Numbered from the stretch's first letter, positions 16,267 to 26,677 are shown. The stretch: DNA of 64,000 nucleotides from Burkholderiales bacterium (GCA_026005015.1 BPKG01000006.1:1-64000), one strand, 5' to 3'. Program-made: numbers and translations. Notes: generated from the letters alone by a model not told the origin.

Positions 16267-18315
16267 ATGCCCAACCGCCTCGCTCAAAGTCCCAGCCCTT
16301 ATCTTCGCCAGCACGCCGACAATCCGGTGGATTGGTACCCCTGGTGCGAGGAAGCCCTGGCGCGGGCCCGCGCCGAGGACAAGCCCATTCTGCTCTCCAT
16401 CGGCTATTCCGCCTGCCACTGGTGCCACGTGATGGCCCACGAGTCCTTCGAGGACCCGGAAGTGGCCGAGCTCATGAATCGCGACTATGTGAACATCAAG
16501 GTGGACCGGGAGGAGCGCCCCGACCTGGACCAGATCTACCAGACCGCCCACGCCATGCTCACCGGCCGTGCCGGCGGCTGGCCCCTCACCGTGTTCCTCA
16601 TGCCCGACGACCACACGCCCTTTTTCGCCGGGACCTACTTCCCCAAGACCTCCCGCTACAACCTGCCCGGCTTCAAGGACATCCTGCCCCGAGTGGCGGA
16701 GGTCTATCGCACCCAGAAGGAAGAGATCCGTCGGCAGAACGCGGCCCTGCTTGAGGCCCTGGCCGGCACCCTGCCCCCTTCTCCCGCCGGCCGCCCCGCG
16801 TTCGACCCCGCCCTCACCCGCCGGGCCATCGGGGAGTTGGCCGCCCTCTTCGACGAGGTCCATGGGGGCTTCGGCACGGCGCCCAAGTTCCCTCACCCGG
16901 CCGAGCTGGAGCTGTGCCTTTCCCGCTACGGCACCGAAGGGTCGGGGGTAGGGCTGGAAATGGCGCGCCTCACCCTCACCCGCATGGCCGAGGGAGGCAT
17001 CTATGACCAGATAGGCGGCGGCTTCTGCCGCTACAGCGTAGACCAGTTCTGGACCATCCCCCACTTCGAGAAGATGCTCTACGACAACGGGCCCCTGCTC
17101 GCCCTGTACGCCGACGCCTGGCTGGTGGCCCGGGAGCCCCTCTACGAGCAGGTGGCGGCCGACACCGCCGCCTGGGTGATGCGGGAGATGCAGTCCCCCG
17201 AGGGGGGCTACTATTCCACCCTGGACGCCGACTCGGAGCACGAGGAAGGCAAGTTCTATGTGTGGGACCGGAACGAAGTCGCCGCCCTCCTGACCGAAGA
17301 AGAGTACGCCGTGGTGGCCCCCTACTACGGCTTCGACCGGCCGCCCAACTTCGAGAACAAGCACTGGCATCCCCGGGTCGCCAAAAGCCTGAAGCTGGTC
17401 GCCGAGCAGGCCGGAATGCCCTTGGAGCGCTGCCGGGAGCTCCTCGCCTCGGCCCGCAAGAAGCTCTTCGCCCACCGGGAGCGCCGGGTGCGCCCGGGCC
17501 GGGACGAAAAGATCCTCACGAGCTGGAACGGCCTCATGATCCGGGGCATGGCCCGGGCCGGGCGGGTATTCCGCCGTCCCGAGTGGATTGCCTCGGCCCG
17601 GCAGGCGGCCGACTTCCTGCGCACGCGCCAGTGGCGCGACGGGCGCCTGCTGGCCGCTCACAAGGACGGCACGTCCTACCTCAACGCCTATCTCGACGAC
17701 TACGCTTTCCTTCTTGAAGGGCTCCTGGAGCTTCTTCAGGCCGAGTTCCGCCCCGTGGACCTCGCCTTCGCCCGGGATCTCGCGGAGACCCTCCTCGCCC
17801 GCTTCGAAGACCCCAAGGACGGGGGCTTCTTCTTCGTGAGCCACGACCACGAGCGGCTGATCCTGCGGCCCAAGCCGGGCCCTGACCAGGCGATCCCCTC
17901 CGGCAATGGGGTGGCGGCCCTCGCCCTGCTCCGGCTCGGCCACCTGCTGGGAGAGCACCGCTATCTGGAAGCCGCGGAGCGGACCTTGGCGCTCTTCTAT
18001 CCCGCCATGGAACGCCAGCCGAGCGCCTTCGCCACTCTGCTGCGTGCCATGGAGGAGCTCATCGCCCCGCCCACCGTGGTGATCCTGCGGGGGGAAGCCG
18101 CCGAGCGCATCCGTTGGCAGGCGGTGCTGGACGAGGTCTACGCCCCCCACCGGCTAACCCTGTCCATCGGTGATTACCCCGACCTTCCCCCCACCCTGGG
18201 GCGCCCGGTCATGGGAGCGGTCAACGCCTGGGTGTGCGAAGGCGTTAAATGCTTGCCTGCCATCACCCGGGTGGAAGAGTTGCGCCGTGTTTGCAACCCG
18301 CAGAAAGTCATCTAA
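16267..18315 (+). CDS. Thioredoxin-domain protein of the DUF255/YyaL family
   Basis: 682 residues. N-terminal DUF255 thioredoxin-like domain begins [19 protein letters not shown], with C50-H-W-C53 in [20 protein letters not shown]. The rest (from about 180) is an alpha/alpha-barrel resembling glycosidase-like six-hairpin folds ([51 protein letters not shown]). Found in most bacteria and in mammals (SPATA20). Molecular function unknown; a redox role is inferred from CxxC. Its ATG lies within 70 bp of the peptidase gene. Confidence 0.92.
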   Translation: MPNRLAQSPSPYLRQHADNPVDWYPWCEEALARARAEDKPILLSIGYSACHWCHVMAHESFEDPEVAELMNRDYVNIKVDREERPDLDQIYQTAHAMLTGRAGGWPLTVFLMPDDHTPFFAGTYFPKTSRYNLPGFKDILPRVAEVYRTQKEEIRRQNAALLEALAGTLPPSPAGRPAFDPALTRRAIGELAALFDEVHGGFGTAPKFPHPAELELCLSRYGTEGSGVGLEMARLTLTRMAEGGIYDQIGGGFCRYSVDQFWTIPHFEKMLYDNGPLLALYADAWLVAREPLYEQVAADTAAWVMREMQSPEGGYYSTLDADSEHEEGKFYVWDRNEVAALLTEEEYAVVAPYYGFDRPPNFENKHWHPRVAKSLKLVAEQAGMPLERCRELLASARKKLFAHRERRVRPGRDEKILTSWNGLMIRGMARAGRVFRRPEWIASARQAADFLRTRQWRDGRLLAAHKDGTSYLNAYLDDYAFLLEGLLELLQAEFRPVDLAFARDLAETLLARFEDPKDGGFFFVSHDHERLILRPKPGPDQAIPSGNGVAALALLRLGHLLGEHRYLEAAERTLALFYPAMERQPSAFATLLRAMEELIAPPTVVILRGEAAERIRWQAVLDEVYAPHRLTLSIGDYPDLPPTLGRPVMGAVNAWVCEGVKCLPAITRVEELRRVCNPQKVI

Positions 18316-18364
18316 TATTCGGTTGTTCTGATCGTCAACCCCAGGGAGCACAAAGGAGAAGCGG

Positions 18365-18682
18365 ATGAAAAGCGTGTTGATCGGTATCTTGGGCGCCGCC
18401 GGCTTGATGGCCGCGGGTCTCGCCCAAGCCCAGGACGCCAAGGAGCTCGCCCAGAAAAGCGGTTGCCTCGCCTGTCATGCCGAGGACAAGAAGCTGGTGG
18501 GGCCCTCGATGAAGGAAATCGCCAACAAGTACCGGGGCCAGAAGGACGCCGTGGCGAAGCTCTCGGAAAAGGTGAAGAAGGGCGGCGCCGGCGTCTGGGG
18601 CCAGGTGCCCATGCCCCCCCATCCCCATCTGAAAGACGAGGACATCAAAAAGATGGTGGAGTGGTATCTCGCCCACAAATAA
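18365..18682 (+). CDS. Monohaem cytochrome c-551/c-552 type
   Basis: 105 residues with AAAGGAG upstream. A signal peptide (VLIGILGAAGLMAAGLAQAQ) directs it to the periplasm. The haem site is C34-x-x-C37-H38 (SGCLACHAEDKK) and M83 in QVPMPPHPHL is the sixth ligand. About 82 mature residues, as in class I c-551/c-552 proteins. Small soluble electron carrier between bc1-type complexes and terminal oxidases or reductases; its partner is not in the window. Confidence 0.95.
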   Translation: MKSVLIGILGAAGLMAAGLAQAQDAKELAQKSGCLACHAEDKKLVGPSMKEIANKYRGQKDAVAKLSEKVKKGGAGVWGQVPMPPHPHLKDEDIKKMVEWYLAHK

Positions 18683-18701
18683 GCGCCATTCCATCCCCTG
18701 A

Positions 18702-18732
18702 CGAAGGCCGGCCTGCGCCGGCTTTCGTTTTT
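18702..18732 (+). terminator. Rho-independent terminator after cytochrome c
   Basis: CGAAGGCCGGC-CTGC-GCCGGCTTTCG followed by TTTTT. Eleven-bp stem with one G-U pair, 20 bp after the stop codon. Confidence 0.88.
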
Positions 18733-18863
18733 GGGCCGGCCGTCACCGGCCAAATTGACAGCCTACGGGTGAGCCCCGATAATCAGCCATCCTTAAGTCT
18801 CGGATTTTGAAGGTCCGGTGTCCCGCCGGGTGACCTCAATCGTAAAACCCGAGGAGCAACCCC

Positions 18864-20114
18864 ATGAGTCGTGCCCATCCCCTGCGCCTGTTGGTCCTTG
18901 GTTTCGCTCTCCTCACCCTCGCCGCCTGCGGCAAGAAGGAGGAGGCGCCGCCTCCCCAGGCCCAGGCCCCCGCGCCCCAGGCCGCCCAGGAAGTGGTGGT
19001 CAAGATCGGCCTGGCCGCGCCCCTCACCGGGCCCCAGGCCCACATCGGCCAGGACATCAAGAACGGCGCCCAGCTCGCCATTGACGACCTGAACACCCGG
19101 GGCGTCGAGATCGGCGGTAAGAAGGTGAGATTCCAGTTGATCGCCGAGGACGACGAGGCGAATCCCACCAAGGCCACCACGGTGGCCCAGAAGCTGGTGG
19201 ATTCTGGCGTCGTAGCGGTGGTGGGGCACTTCAACTCCGGCGCCTCCATCCCCGCCTCCAAGATCTATTCCGACGCCGGCATTCCCCAGATCTCCCCCTC
19301 CTCCACCAACCCCAAGTACACCCTGCAGGGCTTCAAGACCACCTTCCGCGTGGTGGCCCACGACGACCAGCAGGGGCCGGTGGACGCCCGGTTCGCGGTG
19401 GAGAAGCTCGGCGCCAAGCGCATCGCGGTGATCGACGACTCCACTGCCTACGGCCAGGGGCTGGCGGACGCCTTCGCCGCGACGGCCAAGAGCCTGGGCG
19501 CCGAGATCGTGGCCCGGGAGCACACCACCGACAAGGACACCGACTTCAAGGCCATTCTCACCCGGATCAAGGGCAAGAACCCGGACCTCGTGTTCTTCGG
19601 CGGCATCGATCCCCAGGCGGGCCCGATGAAGAAGCAGATGGCCGAGCTGGGCATCAACGCCAAGTTCATGGGCGGCGACGGCATGCAGACCCCCAATTTC
19701 ATCAAGCTCGCGGGCGAGACGGCCGAGGGCGCCATGGCCTCCATCCCTGGCCTGCCCAAGGACAAGATGCCGGGCGGCAAGGAGTTCCTCGAGCGCTTCA
19801 AGCAGAAATTCGGCGTGGAGGTGGAACTCTTCGCCCCCATGGCCTATGACGCGGTGATGGTGTTCGCCGATTCCATGAAGCGCGCTGGCTCCACCGATCC
19901 GGCCAAGTTCCTGCCCGAAGTGGGCAAGACCCAGTACCAGGGCGTGATCGGCCCCATCGCCTTCGACGAGAAAGGGGACCTGAAGGACGGCCCCATCACC
20001 ATCTACGTGGTGAAGAACGGCCAATGGGAGCCCCTCGAGACGGTAACGCCCACCGCGGCGGCGCCGGCAAAGCAGGCCGAGGCGCCGGCTCCGCCCCAGG
20101 CGGTGCAGAAATAA
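18864..20114 (+). CDS. livK: Branched-chain amino-acid ABC transporter, substrate-binding lipoprotein
   Basis: 416 residues, GAGGAG upstream. Lipobox LLTLAACGKK (C22), then a Pro/Ala/Gln-rich linker (to about residue 43) before the mature domain KIGLAAPLTGPQAHIGQDIK. This opening and SPSSTNPKYT, IDDSTAYGQGLADAF and FMGGDGMQTP are standard for the LivJ/LivK type I periplasmic-binding fold. First gene of the liv operon; a repeat element separates it from livH. Substrates are probably Leu/Ile/Val, but this family also covers amides and aromatic acids. Ends in another Ala/Pro-rich tail. Confidence 0.93.
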   Translation: MSRAHPLRLLVLGFALLTLAACGKKEEAPPPQAQAPAPQAAQEVVVKIGLAAPLTGPQAHIGQDIKNGAQLAIDDLNTRGVEIGGKKVRFQLIAEDDEANPTKATTVAQKLVDSGVVAVVGHFNSGASIPASKIYSDAGIPQISPSSTNPKYTLQGFKTTFRVVAHDDQQGPVDARFAVEKLGAKRIAVIDDSTAYGQGLADAFAATAKSLGAEIVAREHTTDKDTDFKAILTRIKGKNPDLVFFGGIDPQAGPMKKQMAELGINAKFMGGDGMQTPNFIKLAGETAEGAMASIPGLPKDKMPGGKEFLERFKQKFGVEVELFAPMAYDAVMVFADSMKRAGSTDPAKFLPEVGKTQYQGVIGPIAFDEKGDLKDGPITIYVVKNGQWEPLETVTPTAAAPAKQAEAPAPPQAVQK

Positions 20115-20157
20115 TCGTCCTTAAGATCGCGGCACCCTTCGGGTGCCGCGAGCGCCC

Positions 20158-20406
20158 TGACCCGGATATTTCACGAGGAACTCGGGGGGATGGCGCGGGG
20201 CCGGACGAGAGAGGCTTCGCGCAGCCGACAAAGCCCGTGGCGAAGCCCACGGGCGAGGACAGCAAGCGCAAGATGGCCGCTCCGCCCCCGCCAGGACCCG
20301 AGTAGCCCGACTGGACAAATCGCACCTTCGTTCTCCGTACACCAAGGCGCTGATCCTATGTGGCTTAGGTCCATCCCAGGGGCGTCTTCGTGAAATATCC
20401 GGGTTA
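20158..20406. repeat. MITE-like element between livK and livH, containing repeat copy A (20303-20406)
   Basis: The 296-bp gap between livK and livH holds no gene. CCCGGATATTTCACGA (20161-20176) and its exact complement (20388-20403) bound about 245 bp. Inside is a strong hairpin GCCCGTGG-CGAAGC-CCACGGGC (20232-20253). The right part, 20303-20406, begins TAGCCCG and ends CGGGTTA and has a second copy at 41535-41635 with the same end motifs and the internal GGACAAATC. Inverted ends without a gene suggest a non-autonomous mobile repeat. Confidence 0.7.
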
Positions 20407-20409
20407 ACC

Positions 20410-21333
20410 GTGGACGTCTTTCTCCAGCAGCTCGTCAACGGCCTGATCCTCGGCAGCATCTACGCCATCGTGGCGCTGGGCTACACGATGGTGTACGGGA
20501 TCATCGGCCTCATCAACTTCGCCCACGGCGACATCGTCATGGTGGGCGCGCTGGTGGCCTGGACCGTGTGCACCGCCCTGGCAGGCAGCGCCGTGCCCGC
20601 CCCCCTCATCCTCCTCGCGGCGGCGGGGGCGGCGATGGTCGTGTGCATGACCTTGGGCGTGTCCATCGAGCGGGTGGCGTACCGGCCCCTGCGCCGCGCG
20701 CCGCGGCTGGCGCCCCTCATCACCGCCATCGGTATGTCGATCCTGCTCCAGTACAGCGCCGCCCTCATCTGGTCGAAGCAGTATCTGGCGCTGCCGGCCA
20801 TCCTCCAGCCTACCATGTACACCGTCGCCGGGGCGACCGTCACCGACCTGCAGGTCTTCATCTTCCTGCTCGCCTGCGCTCTGATGGCGGCCCTCGCCTG
20901 GTTCATCAAGCGCACCAGGATCGGCAAGGCGATGCGGGCCACCGAGCAGAACCGGGACGTGGCCGGGCTCATGGGCATCGACGTCAACCGCATCATCGCC
21001 TTCACCTTCCTGGTGGGTTCGGGCTTGGCCGCCATCGCCGGGCTGATGGTGATCCTCTATTACGGCATCGGCCATTACTTCATGGGCTTCATGCTGGGGT
21101 TGAAAGCCTTCACCGCCGCCGTGCTGGGAGGCATCGGCAAGGTGAACGGGGCCATGCTGGGCGGCATGCTGCTGGGGGTGGTGGAGGCCCTCGCCTCGGG
21201 CTACATCGGGGATCTCACCGGCGGCTGGCTGGGCAGCAACTACCGGGACGTCTTCGCCTTCCTGGTGCTGGTGCTGGTGCTGGTGCTGCGCCCCTCGGGC
21301 TTGATCGGCGGGCCCGTCTCCGAGCGGGCGTAA
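20410..21333 (+). CDS. livH: Branched-chain amino-acid ABC transporter permease LivH
   Basis: 307 residues, GTG start just 3 bp after the repeat element, so no room for a normal leader; translation probably depends on readthrough from livK. Inner-membrane protein with about eight helices. LVNGLILGSIYAIVALGYTM and GLINFAHGDIVMVGA are the classic LivH opening, and RIGKAMRATEQNRDVAGLMG is the cytoplasmic coupling loop. It pairs with LivM to form the channel. Confidence 0.95.
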   Translation: MDVFLQQLVNGLILGSIYAIVALGYTMVYGIIGLINFAHGDIVMVGALVAWTVCTALAGSAVPAPLILLAAAGAAMVVCMTLGVSIERVAYRPLRRAPRLAPLITAIGMSILLQYSAALIWSKQYLALPAILQPTMYTVAGATVTDLQVFIFLLACALMAALAWFIKRTRIGKAMRATEQNRDVAGLMGIDVNRIIAFTFLVGSGLAAIAGLMVILYYGIGHYFMGFMLGLKAFTAAVLGGIGKVNGAMLGGMLLGVVEALASGYIGDLTGGWLGSNYRDVFAFLVLVLVLVLRPSGLIGGPVSERA

Positions 21334-21342
21334 GGACGGGCC

Positions 21343-22413
21343 ATGACGGTGCTCGCGGGAAACCATCCGGGGCTCAAACGGCTCGCCTTCACCGGCGTGG
21401 CCGTGGCGCTCGCCGTTCTGCCTTTCCTCGTCGACGCGACCCTGGGGCGCACCTGGGTGCGCATCGTGGACGTGGCGCTCCTCTACGTGATGCTCGCCCT
21501 GGGGCTCAACATCGTGGTGGGGTTCGCGGGGCTCCTGGACCTCGGCTACATCGCGTTTTTCGCGGTGGGCGCCTACAGCTACGCCCTCCTCGCCTCGCCC
21601 CAGTTCGACATCCACGCCTCCTTCCTGGTGCTGCTGCCCCTGGGAGCGTTTCTCGCGGCGGTGTTCGGAGTGCTGCTGGGAGCCCCCACCCTGCGGCTGC
21701 GGGGCGATTACCTCGCCATCGTGACCCTGGGGTTCGGGGAAATCATCCGCATCTTCCTCAACAACCTGAACCGGCCGGTCAACATCACCAACGGCCCCCT
21801 GGGCATCACCCTCATCGACCCCATTTCCCTGGGGGGCATCTCCCTGAGCAAGACCTACGCCCTGGGGCCCCTCACCTTCTCTCCCGTGCACAGCTATTAC
21901 TACGTGTTCCTCCTGTGCGCGCTCGCTTCCATCGTGATCTCGGTGCGGCTGGAAGACTCCCGCATCGGCCGGGCCTGGATCGCCATCCGGGAGGACGAGC
22001 AGGCGGCCAAGGCCATGGGTATCAACACCCGCGACGTAAAGCTCCTCGCCTTCGCCATGGGGGCAACCTTCGGCGGCGTGGCCGGGGGCCTGTTCGCCTC
22101 CTTCCAGGGGTTCATCAGCCCCGAGAGCTTCACCCTGCTCGACTCCATCATGGTGCTGTGCATGGTGGTGCTGGGCGGCATGGGCAACGTGGGCGGGGTG
22201 GTGCTGGGGGCGGCGCTCCTCACGGCGCTGCCCGAGGCCCTGCGCTACGTGGGCCCCCTGCAGCAGGCTTGGTTCGGGCAGGTGTTAGTGGACCCGTCCG
22301 ACCTGCGCATGCTCATGTTCGGCCTCGCCCTGGTGCTCATGATGCTGTTCCGCCCGGCGGGTCTGTGGCCGTCGAAGATCCGCAAACGCGAGCTCGCCAC
22401 CGCCGCCGAATGA
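21343..22413 (+). CDS. livM: Branched-chain amino-acid ABC transporter permease LivM
   Basis: 356 residues, starting 9 bp after livH. Opening helices then ALGLNIVVGFAGLLDLGYIA, TLGFGEIIRIFLNNL, and the coupling loop SRIGRAWIAIREDEQAAKAM define LivM. About 9-10 transmembrane helices. The stop overlaps the livG start (ATGA), so translation is coupled. Confidence 0.95.
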   Translation: MTVLAGNHPGLKRLAFTGVAVALAVLPFLVDATLGRTWVRIVDVALLYVMLALGLNIVVGFAGLLDLGYIAFFAVGAYSYALLASPQFDIHASFLVLLPLGAFLAAVFGVLLGAPTLRLRGDYLAIVTLGFGEIIRIFLNNLNRPVNITNGPLGITLIDPISLGGISLSKTYALGPLTFSPVHSYYYVFLLCALASIVISVRLEDSRIGRAWIAIREDEQAAKAMGINTRDVKLLAFAMGATFGGVAGGLFASFQGFISPESFTLLDSIMVLCMVVLGGMGNVGGVVLGAALLTALPEALRYVGPLQQAWFGQVLVDPSDLRMLMFGLALVLMMLFRPAGLWPSKIRKRELATAAE

Positions 22414-23177
22414 CCGCGTTGCTCGAGGCCCGGGGCATCACCAAGCGCTTCGGCGGCCTGGAGGCCCTCTCGGGTGTCTCCCTCACCGTGCAGCGCGGCG
22501 AGATCTACGGGCTGATCGGCCCCAACGGCGCCGGCAAGACCACCTTCTTCAACGTGCTCACCGGCTTCTACACGCCAGACGCCGGGGAGATCCACTTCGA
22601 GGGCAAGCCCCTGGACGTGGGCACGCCTCACCGGGTGGCCGCCGCCGGCATCGCTCGCACCTTCCAGAACATCCGCCTGTTCGCCAACATGACCGCGCTG
22701 GAGAACGTCATGGTGGGCCGGCACGCCCGTTCCCGCGCTGGGGTCCTGGGGGCGGTGCTGCGGGACCGGGCCACCCGGCGGGAAGAAGCCGACATCCACG
22801 CGCGGGCCCTCGCGCTCCTTCGCTACGTGGGCATCGAGCACCACGCCAACAACCTGGCCCGCAACCTCCCCTACGGGGACCAGCGCAAGCTGGAAATCGC
22901 CCGCGCCTTGGCCCTGGAGCCCCGGCTCCTCGCCCTGGACGAGCCGGCGGCGGGCATGAACGCCACCGAAACGGCGGAGCTGCGCTCCCTGTTGGAACGC
23001 ATCCGCCGCGACGGCGTCACCCTGCTCTTGATCGAGCACGACATCAAGCTGGTGATGGGCCTGTGCGACCGGGTAGCGGTCCTGGACTACGGCAAGAAGA
23101 TCGCCGAAGGCACGCCCGCCGAGGTGCGGGCGGACCCAGCGGTGATCGAGGCCTACCTGGGCGGGAGCCTGGCGTGA
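22410..23177 (+). CDS. livG: Branched-chain amino-acid ABC transporter ATPase LivG
   Basis: 255 residues. Walker A GPNGAGKTTFF (about 36-46), Q-loop at ARTFQNIRLF, a divergent signature NLPYGDQRKLEIARAL normal for LivG, Walker B LLALDEPAAGMN and switch His in LIEHDIKLVM. The start ATG overlaps the livM stop; the upstream extension of the frame inside livM is a shadow. Overlaps livF (GTGA). Confidence 0.96.
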   Translation: MTALLEARGITKRFGGLEALSGVSLTVQRGEIYGLIGPNGAGKTTFFNVLTGFYTPDAGEIHFEGKPLDVGTPHRVAAAGIARTFQNIRLFANMTALENVMVGRHARSRAGVLGAVLRDRATRREEADIHARALALLRYVGIEHHANNLARNLPYGDQRKLEIARALALEPRLLALDEPAAGMNATETAELRSLLERIRRDGVTLLLIEHDIKLVMGLCDRVAVLDYGKKIAEGTPAEVRADPAVIEAYLGGSLA

Positions 23178-23884
23178 ACGTGCTGGAGGTGCGCGGCCTC
23201 AAAGTGGCCTACGGCCAGATCCTGGCGGTGAAAGGCATCGATCTCTCGATCCGGGAGCGGGAGCTGGTGGCGCTGATCGGCGCCAACGGGGCGGGCAAGA
23301 CCACCACCCTCAAGGCCCTAGCCGGCATGATCCCGCCCGCCGCGGGGGAAATCCGCTACCTGGGCAGGCCGGTGACGGGCAAGCCTTCCTTCGAGCTGGT
23401 GCGGGAAGGGCTCGCCCTCGTGCCCGAAGGGCGCCAGGTGTTCGGCAAGCTCACGGTGGAAGAGAACCTGGAGCTGGGCGCCTACGCCCGCAGCGACGGC
23501 CCGGGCATTCAGCAGGACCTGGAGCGGGTCTACGGGCTCTTTCCCCGCCTCAAGGAGCGCCGGCGCCAGACCGCCGGCACCCTCTCCGGCGGCGAGCAGC
23601 AGATGCTCGCCATCGGCCGGGCCCTCATGAGCCGCCCCAAGCTCCTGCTCCTGGACGAGCCCAGCATGGGCCTCGCCCCCCTCATGGTGCAGCGGATCTT
23701 CGAGGTGATCCGGGAAATCTCCCGGGAAGGCGTCACCCTCCTGCTGGTGGAGCAGAACGCCCGCCTCGCCTTGCAGCTCGCCGACCGGGGCTACGTGATG
23801 GAAAGCGGTCTCATCACCTTGTCCGGGCCCGGCGCGGAGCTGCTCGGCAATCCCCAGGTGCGCCACGCTTACCTGGGTGAATGA
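23174..23884 (+). CDS. livF: Branched-chain amino-acid ABC transporter ATPase LivF
   Basis: 236 residues from the GTG overlapping the livG stop; this start gives MNVLEVRGLKVAYGQILAVK, the normal family N-terminus. Walker A GANGAGKTTTLK, LVPEGRQVFGKLTVEENL, signature TLSGGEQQMLAIGRALM, Walker B LLLLDEPSMGLAP, switch VEQNA. Last gene of the liv operon; converges on the NSS transporter gene with 15 bp between and no terminator visible. Confidence 0.96.
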   Translation: MNVLEVRGLKVAYGQILAVKGIDLSIRERELVALIGANGAGKTTTLKALAGMIPPAAGEIRYLGRPVTGKPSFELVREGLALVPEGRQVFGKLTVEENLELGAYARSDGPGIQQDLERVYGLFPRLKERRRQTAGTLSGGEQQMLAIGRALMSRPKLLLLDEPSMGLAPLMVQRIFEVIREISREGVTLLLVEQNARLALQLADRGYVMESGLITLSGPGAELLGNPQVRHAYLGE

Positions 23885-23899
23885 AGTTTTATCCGTCCC

Positions 23900-25270
23900 T
23901 CAAGATCCAGGCAGCAGGCCTGTCAGATTGAGAAATACCAGCCCGATCGCCACCGGCGCCAGATACCTGGCTGCGAGGCGCCAGGCCTTGAACCAGCCCT
24001 CGTTGAGGTCCAGCTCCTCGCGGGCATGGGTGTGTCGCATCACCCAGGCGCCGAAGACCACGATGGCGAGCCCGCCCAGAGGCAGGAGAATGTTGGAGGC
24101 CAGGTAGTCGAGGGCGTCGAAGATCGAGAGCCCGAAGATCCTGAGCCCTTCCCATACGTTGAAGGAAAGAAGCGCCGCCACGCCCGCGAGCCACACCACG
24201 ACGCCGAAGACTGCGCACGCCCGCCCGCGCGCGAGGCGCAGGTTCTCCACCATCCAGGCGACTCCCGGCTCGGCGATGGAGATGGCCGAGGTCCAGGCGG
24301 CGAAGACCACCAGCAGGAAGAACAGGGTGCCCAGCACCGAGCCGCCGGGCATGGCGCCGAAGGTGATGGGCAGCGTCTGCATGACGAGACCCGGTCCCGC
24401 CGCGGGCGCCATCCCGTGGGCGAAGACGATGGAGAAGACCGCCAGCCCTGCGAGCAGGGCGAAGGCGGTATCGGCGGTGGCGACGTACACCGATACCCGG
24501 ACAATGGAGATGTGACGCTGCAGGTACGACCCGTAGACCATGACCGCCCCCATGCCCAGGCTCAGGCTGAAGAACGCCTGGCCCATGGCCGCCAGCACCA
24601 CCTGGGGGGAGATGCGGGAGAAATCCGGATCGAACAGGAAGGCGGCGGCGCCCGCCATGTCGCCCCGCGCGAGCCCGTAGCCCACCAGCACCAGGAGGAT
24701 CGCGGCGAGGGCCGGCATCATGATCTTGGTCGCCCGCTCCAGGCCCCGGGTGACCCCATAGGCCACCACCCCCATGGTGAGAAACATGAAGACGGTATGC
24801 CACAGGGCGAGCTCGTAGGGGCTCGCCAGCAAGGCCCCGAACCCCGCTTTAGCCTCCTCCGGGCCCATGCCGTGGAAGCGTCCCGCCCCTGCGCGGATCA
24901 AGTAGTCCAACATCCAGCCGGCCACTACGCTGTAAAAGGACAGGATCACCGCCCCGGTGAAGACGCCCAGGATACCCACCAGCTTCCAGGCCCGGGGAGC
25001 GCCCGCCTCCCGCGCCAGCCGCTCCATGGCGGCCACCGGGTTGCGCTGGGCCCGCCGTCCCAGCATGATTTCGGTCATCATCACCGGGAGCCCCACCAGG
25101 ACGATGCAGGCCAGGTAGACGAGGACGAAGGCGCCTCCCCCGTTTTCCCCCGCCATGTAGGGAAACTTCCAGATGTTGCCGAGACCGATCGCCGAGCCGG
25201 CGGTGGCCAGCACGAAGGCCCAGCGGTTGGACCAGTGGGCCCGGTGGGCCGCCTGCGCAGCCATGGCCAT
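23900..25270 (-). CDS. Sodium-dependent transporter of the NSS (SNF) family
   Basis: 456 residues, about 11-12 helices. WSNRWAFVLATAGSAIGLGN and IWKFPYMAGENGGGAFVLVY form the first two helices with the unwound substrate/sodium site typical of LeuT-like transporters. Shorter than eukaryotic members but normal for bacterial YocR/YhdH-type proteins. Substrate probably an amino acid; not predictable here. First-gene spacing suggests its own transcript, 42 bp downstream of the UPF0210 gene on the same strand. Confidence 0.92.
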   Translation of the reverse strand: MAMAAQAAHRAHWSNRWAFVLATAGSAIGLGNIWKFPYMAGENGGGAFVLVYLACIVLVGLPVMMTEIMLGRRAQRNPVAAMERLAREAGAPRAWKLVGILGVFTGAVILSFYSVVAGWMLDYLIRAGAGRFHGMGPEEAKAGFGALLASPYELALWHTVFMFLTMGVVAYGVTRGLERATKIMMPALAAILLVLVGYGLARGDMAGAAAFLFDPDFSRISPQVVLAAMGQAFFSLSLGMGAVMVYGSYLQRHISIVRVSVYVATADTAFALLAGLAVFSIVFAHGMAPAAGPGLVMQTLPITFGAMPGGSVLGTLFFLLVVFAAWTSAISIAEPGVAWMVENLRLARGRACAVFGVVVWLAGVAALLSFNVWEGLRIFGLSIFDALDYLASNILLPLGGLAIVVFGAWVMRHTHAREELDLNEGWFKAWRLAARYLAPVAIGLVFLNLTGLLPGS

Positions 25271-25312
25271 CCCCTTGCCTCCTATGACTGAAACGGCCGC
25301 ATCGAGACGGGT

Positions 25313-26677
25313 TCAGTTGTTCAACGCTTGCAACGGCGCAGGAATGCGCCCGCCGCGCCGCACGAAGGCCCGGCTCGAGAGGGTATGGACCGCCATCACC
25401 GGGGCGCGTCCCAGCAAGCCCCCGAACTCCACCCGATCGCCCACGCCCTTGCCCGGCACGGGGATCAGGCGCACCGCGGTGGTCTTGCGGTTGATCATGC
25501 CGATGGCCGCCTCGTCGGCGATGATGGCGGCCAGAGTCTCGGGAGGCGTATCGCCGGGGACGGCGATCATGTCCAGCCCCACGGAGCACACGCTGGTCAT
25601 GGCTTCCAGCTTGTCGAAGGTGACGCTCCCCAGGGCCGCCGCCTCCATCATGCCTGCGTCCTCCGACACGGGAATGAAGGCCCCCGAGAGCCCGCCCACG
25701 TAGCCCGAGGCCATGGCGCCGCCCTTCTTCACCGCGTCGTTGAGCAGGGCCAGCGCCGCGGTGGAGCCGTGGGCGCCCACCCGCTCTAATCCCATCGCCT
25801 CCAGAATGCGCGCCACACTGTCGCCGGCGGCGGGCGTAGGGGCGAGGGATAGGTCCACCACACCGAAGGGCAGTCCCAGCCGCTCGGAGGCGGCCCGCCC
25901 CACCAGCTCTCCCATGCGCGTCACCTTGAACGCGGTGCGCTTGATGATGCCGGCCAGCTCGCCGAAATCGGCGCCGGGCTCCTTCTGCACCGCGGAGAGC
26001 ACCACGCCGGGGCCGGAGACGCCCACGTTGACGACCCCGTCCGGCTCGCCGATGCCGTGGAAGGCGCCGGCCATGAAGGGATTGTCGTCCACGGCGTTGC
26101 AGAAGGTGACCAGCTTGGCGCAGCCGATCCCGTCGCGGTCGCGCGTCGCGCGGGCCGTCTCGGCGATGACTTCGCCCATCCAGGCCACGGCGTCCATGTT
26201 GATGCCGGCGCGAGTGGAGGCCACGTTCACCGAGGCGCAGACGCGCTCCGTGGTGGCCAGGGCCTCGGGGATGGAGCGGATGAGGGCCATATCCCCCGGG
26301 GTCGCGCCCTTCTGCACCAGGGCCGAATAGCCGCCCAGGAAATTGACCCCCACCTCCGCCGCGGCCCGGTCCAGGTAGCGGGCGATGCGAGGGTAGTCCC
26401 CGGTGCCGCTCGCCTCCGCGACCAGCGCCACGGGGGTGACCGCCACCCGCTTGTGGACGATGGGAATGCCGTACTCCTGCTCGATGGCCTGGGCCACCGC
26501 CGTGAGCCGGCCGGCCACCCGACAGATCTTGTCGTAGGCCCGGCGGCCCAGGGTGTCCAGGTCCGGATGGGCGCAGTCGCGCAGCGAAATGCCCAGGGTG
26601 ATGGTGCGAATGTCGAGATTTTCCATCTGCACCATGCGGATGGTCTCGATGATCTCCTGAGCGGAAAAGCGCGTCAT
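25313..26677 (-). CDS. UPF0210/DUF711 (PFL-like) protein
   Basis: 454 residues, full length. Family blocks: [20 protein letters not shown] at the N-terminus, [30 protein letters not shown] and [20 protein letters not shown]. Members resemble glycyl-radical-enzyme-like folds without the radical glycine motif, and are consistently preceded by an ACT-domain gene, as here (24 bp away). Function not established. Confidence 0.9.
   Translation of the reverse strand: MTRFSAQEIIETIRMVQMENLDIRTITLGISLRDCAHPDLDTLGRRAYDKICRVAGRLTAVAQAIEQEYGIPIVHKRVAVTPVALVAEASGTGDYPRIARYLDRAAAEVGVNFLGGYSALVQKGATPGDMALIRSIPEALATTERVCASVNVASTRAGINMDAVAWMGEVIAETARATRDRDGIGCAKLVTFCNAVDDNPFMAGAFHGIGEPDGVVNVGVSGPGVVLSAVQKEPGADFGELAGIIKRTAFKVTRMGELVGRAASERLGLPFGVVDLSLAPTPAAGDSVARILEAMGLERVGAHGSTAALALLNDAVKKGGAMASGYVGGLSGAFIPVSEDAGMMEAAALGSVTFDKLEAMTSVCSVGLDMIAVPGDTPPETLAAIIADEAAIGMINRKTTAVRLIPVPGKGVGDRVEFGGLLGRAPVMAVHTLSSRAFVRRGGRIPAPLQALNN

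Noticed and set aside
16087-18150. Long antisense open frame over the DUF255 gene, and similar ones at 18783-20024, 20404-21891, 24026-25291, 29268-30770 and 40200-41555
   Set aside because: These are low-stop frames caused by GC-rich codon bias opposite real genes. They are Gly/His/Arg-rich, have no family motifs, and overlap well-supported genes completely.
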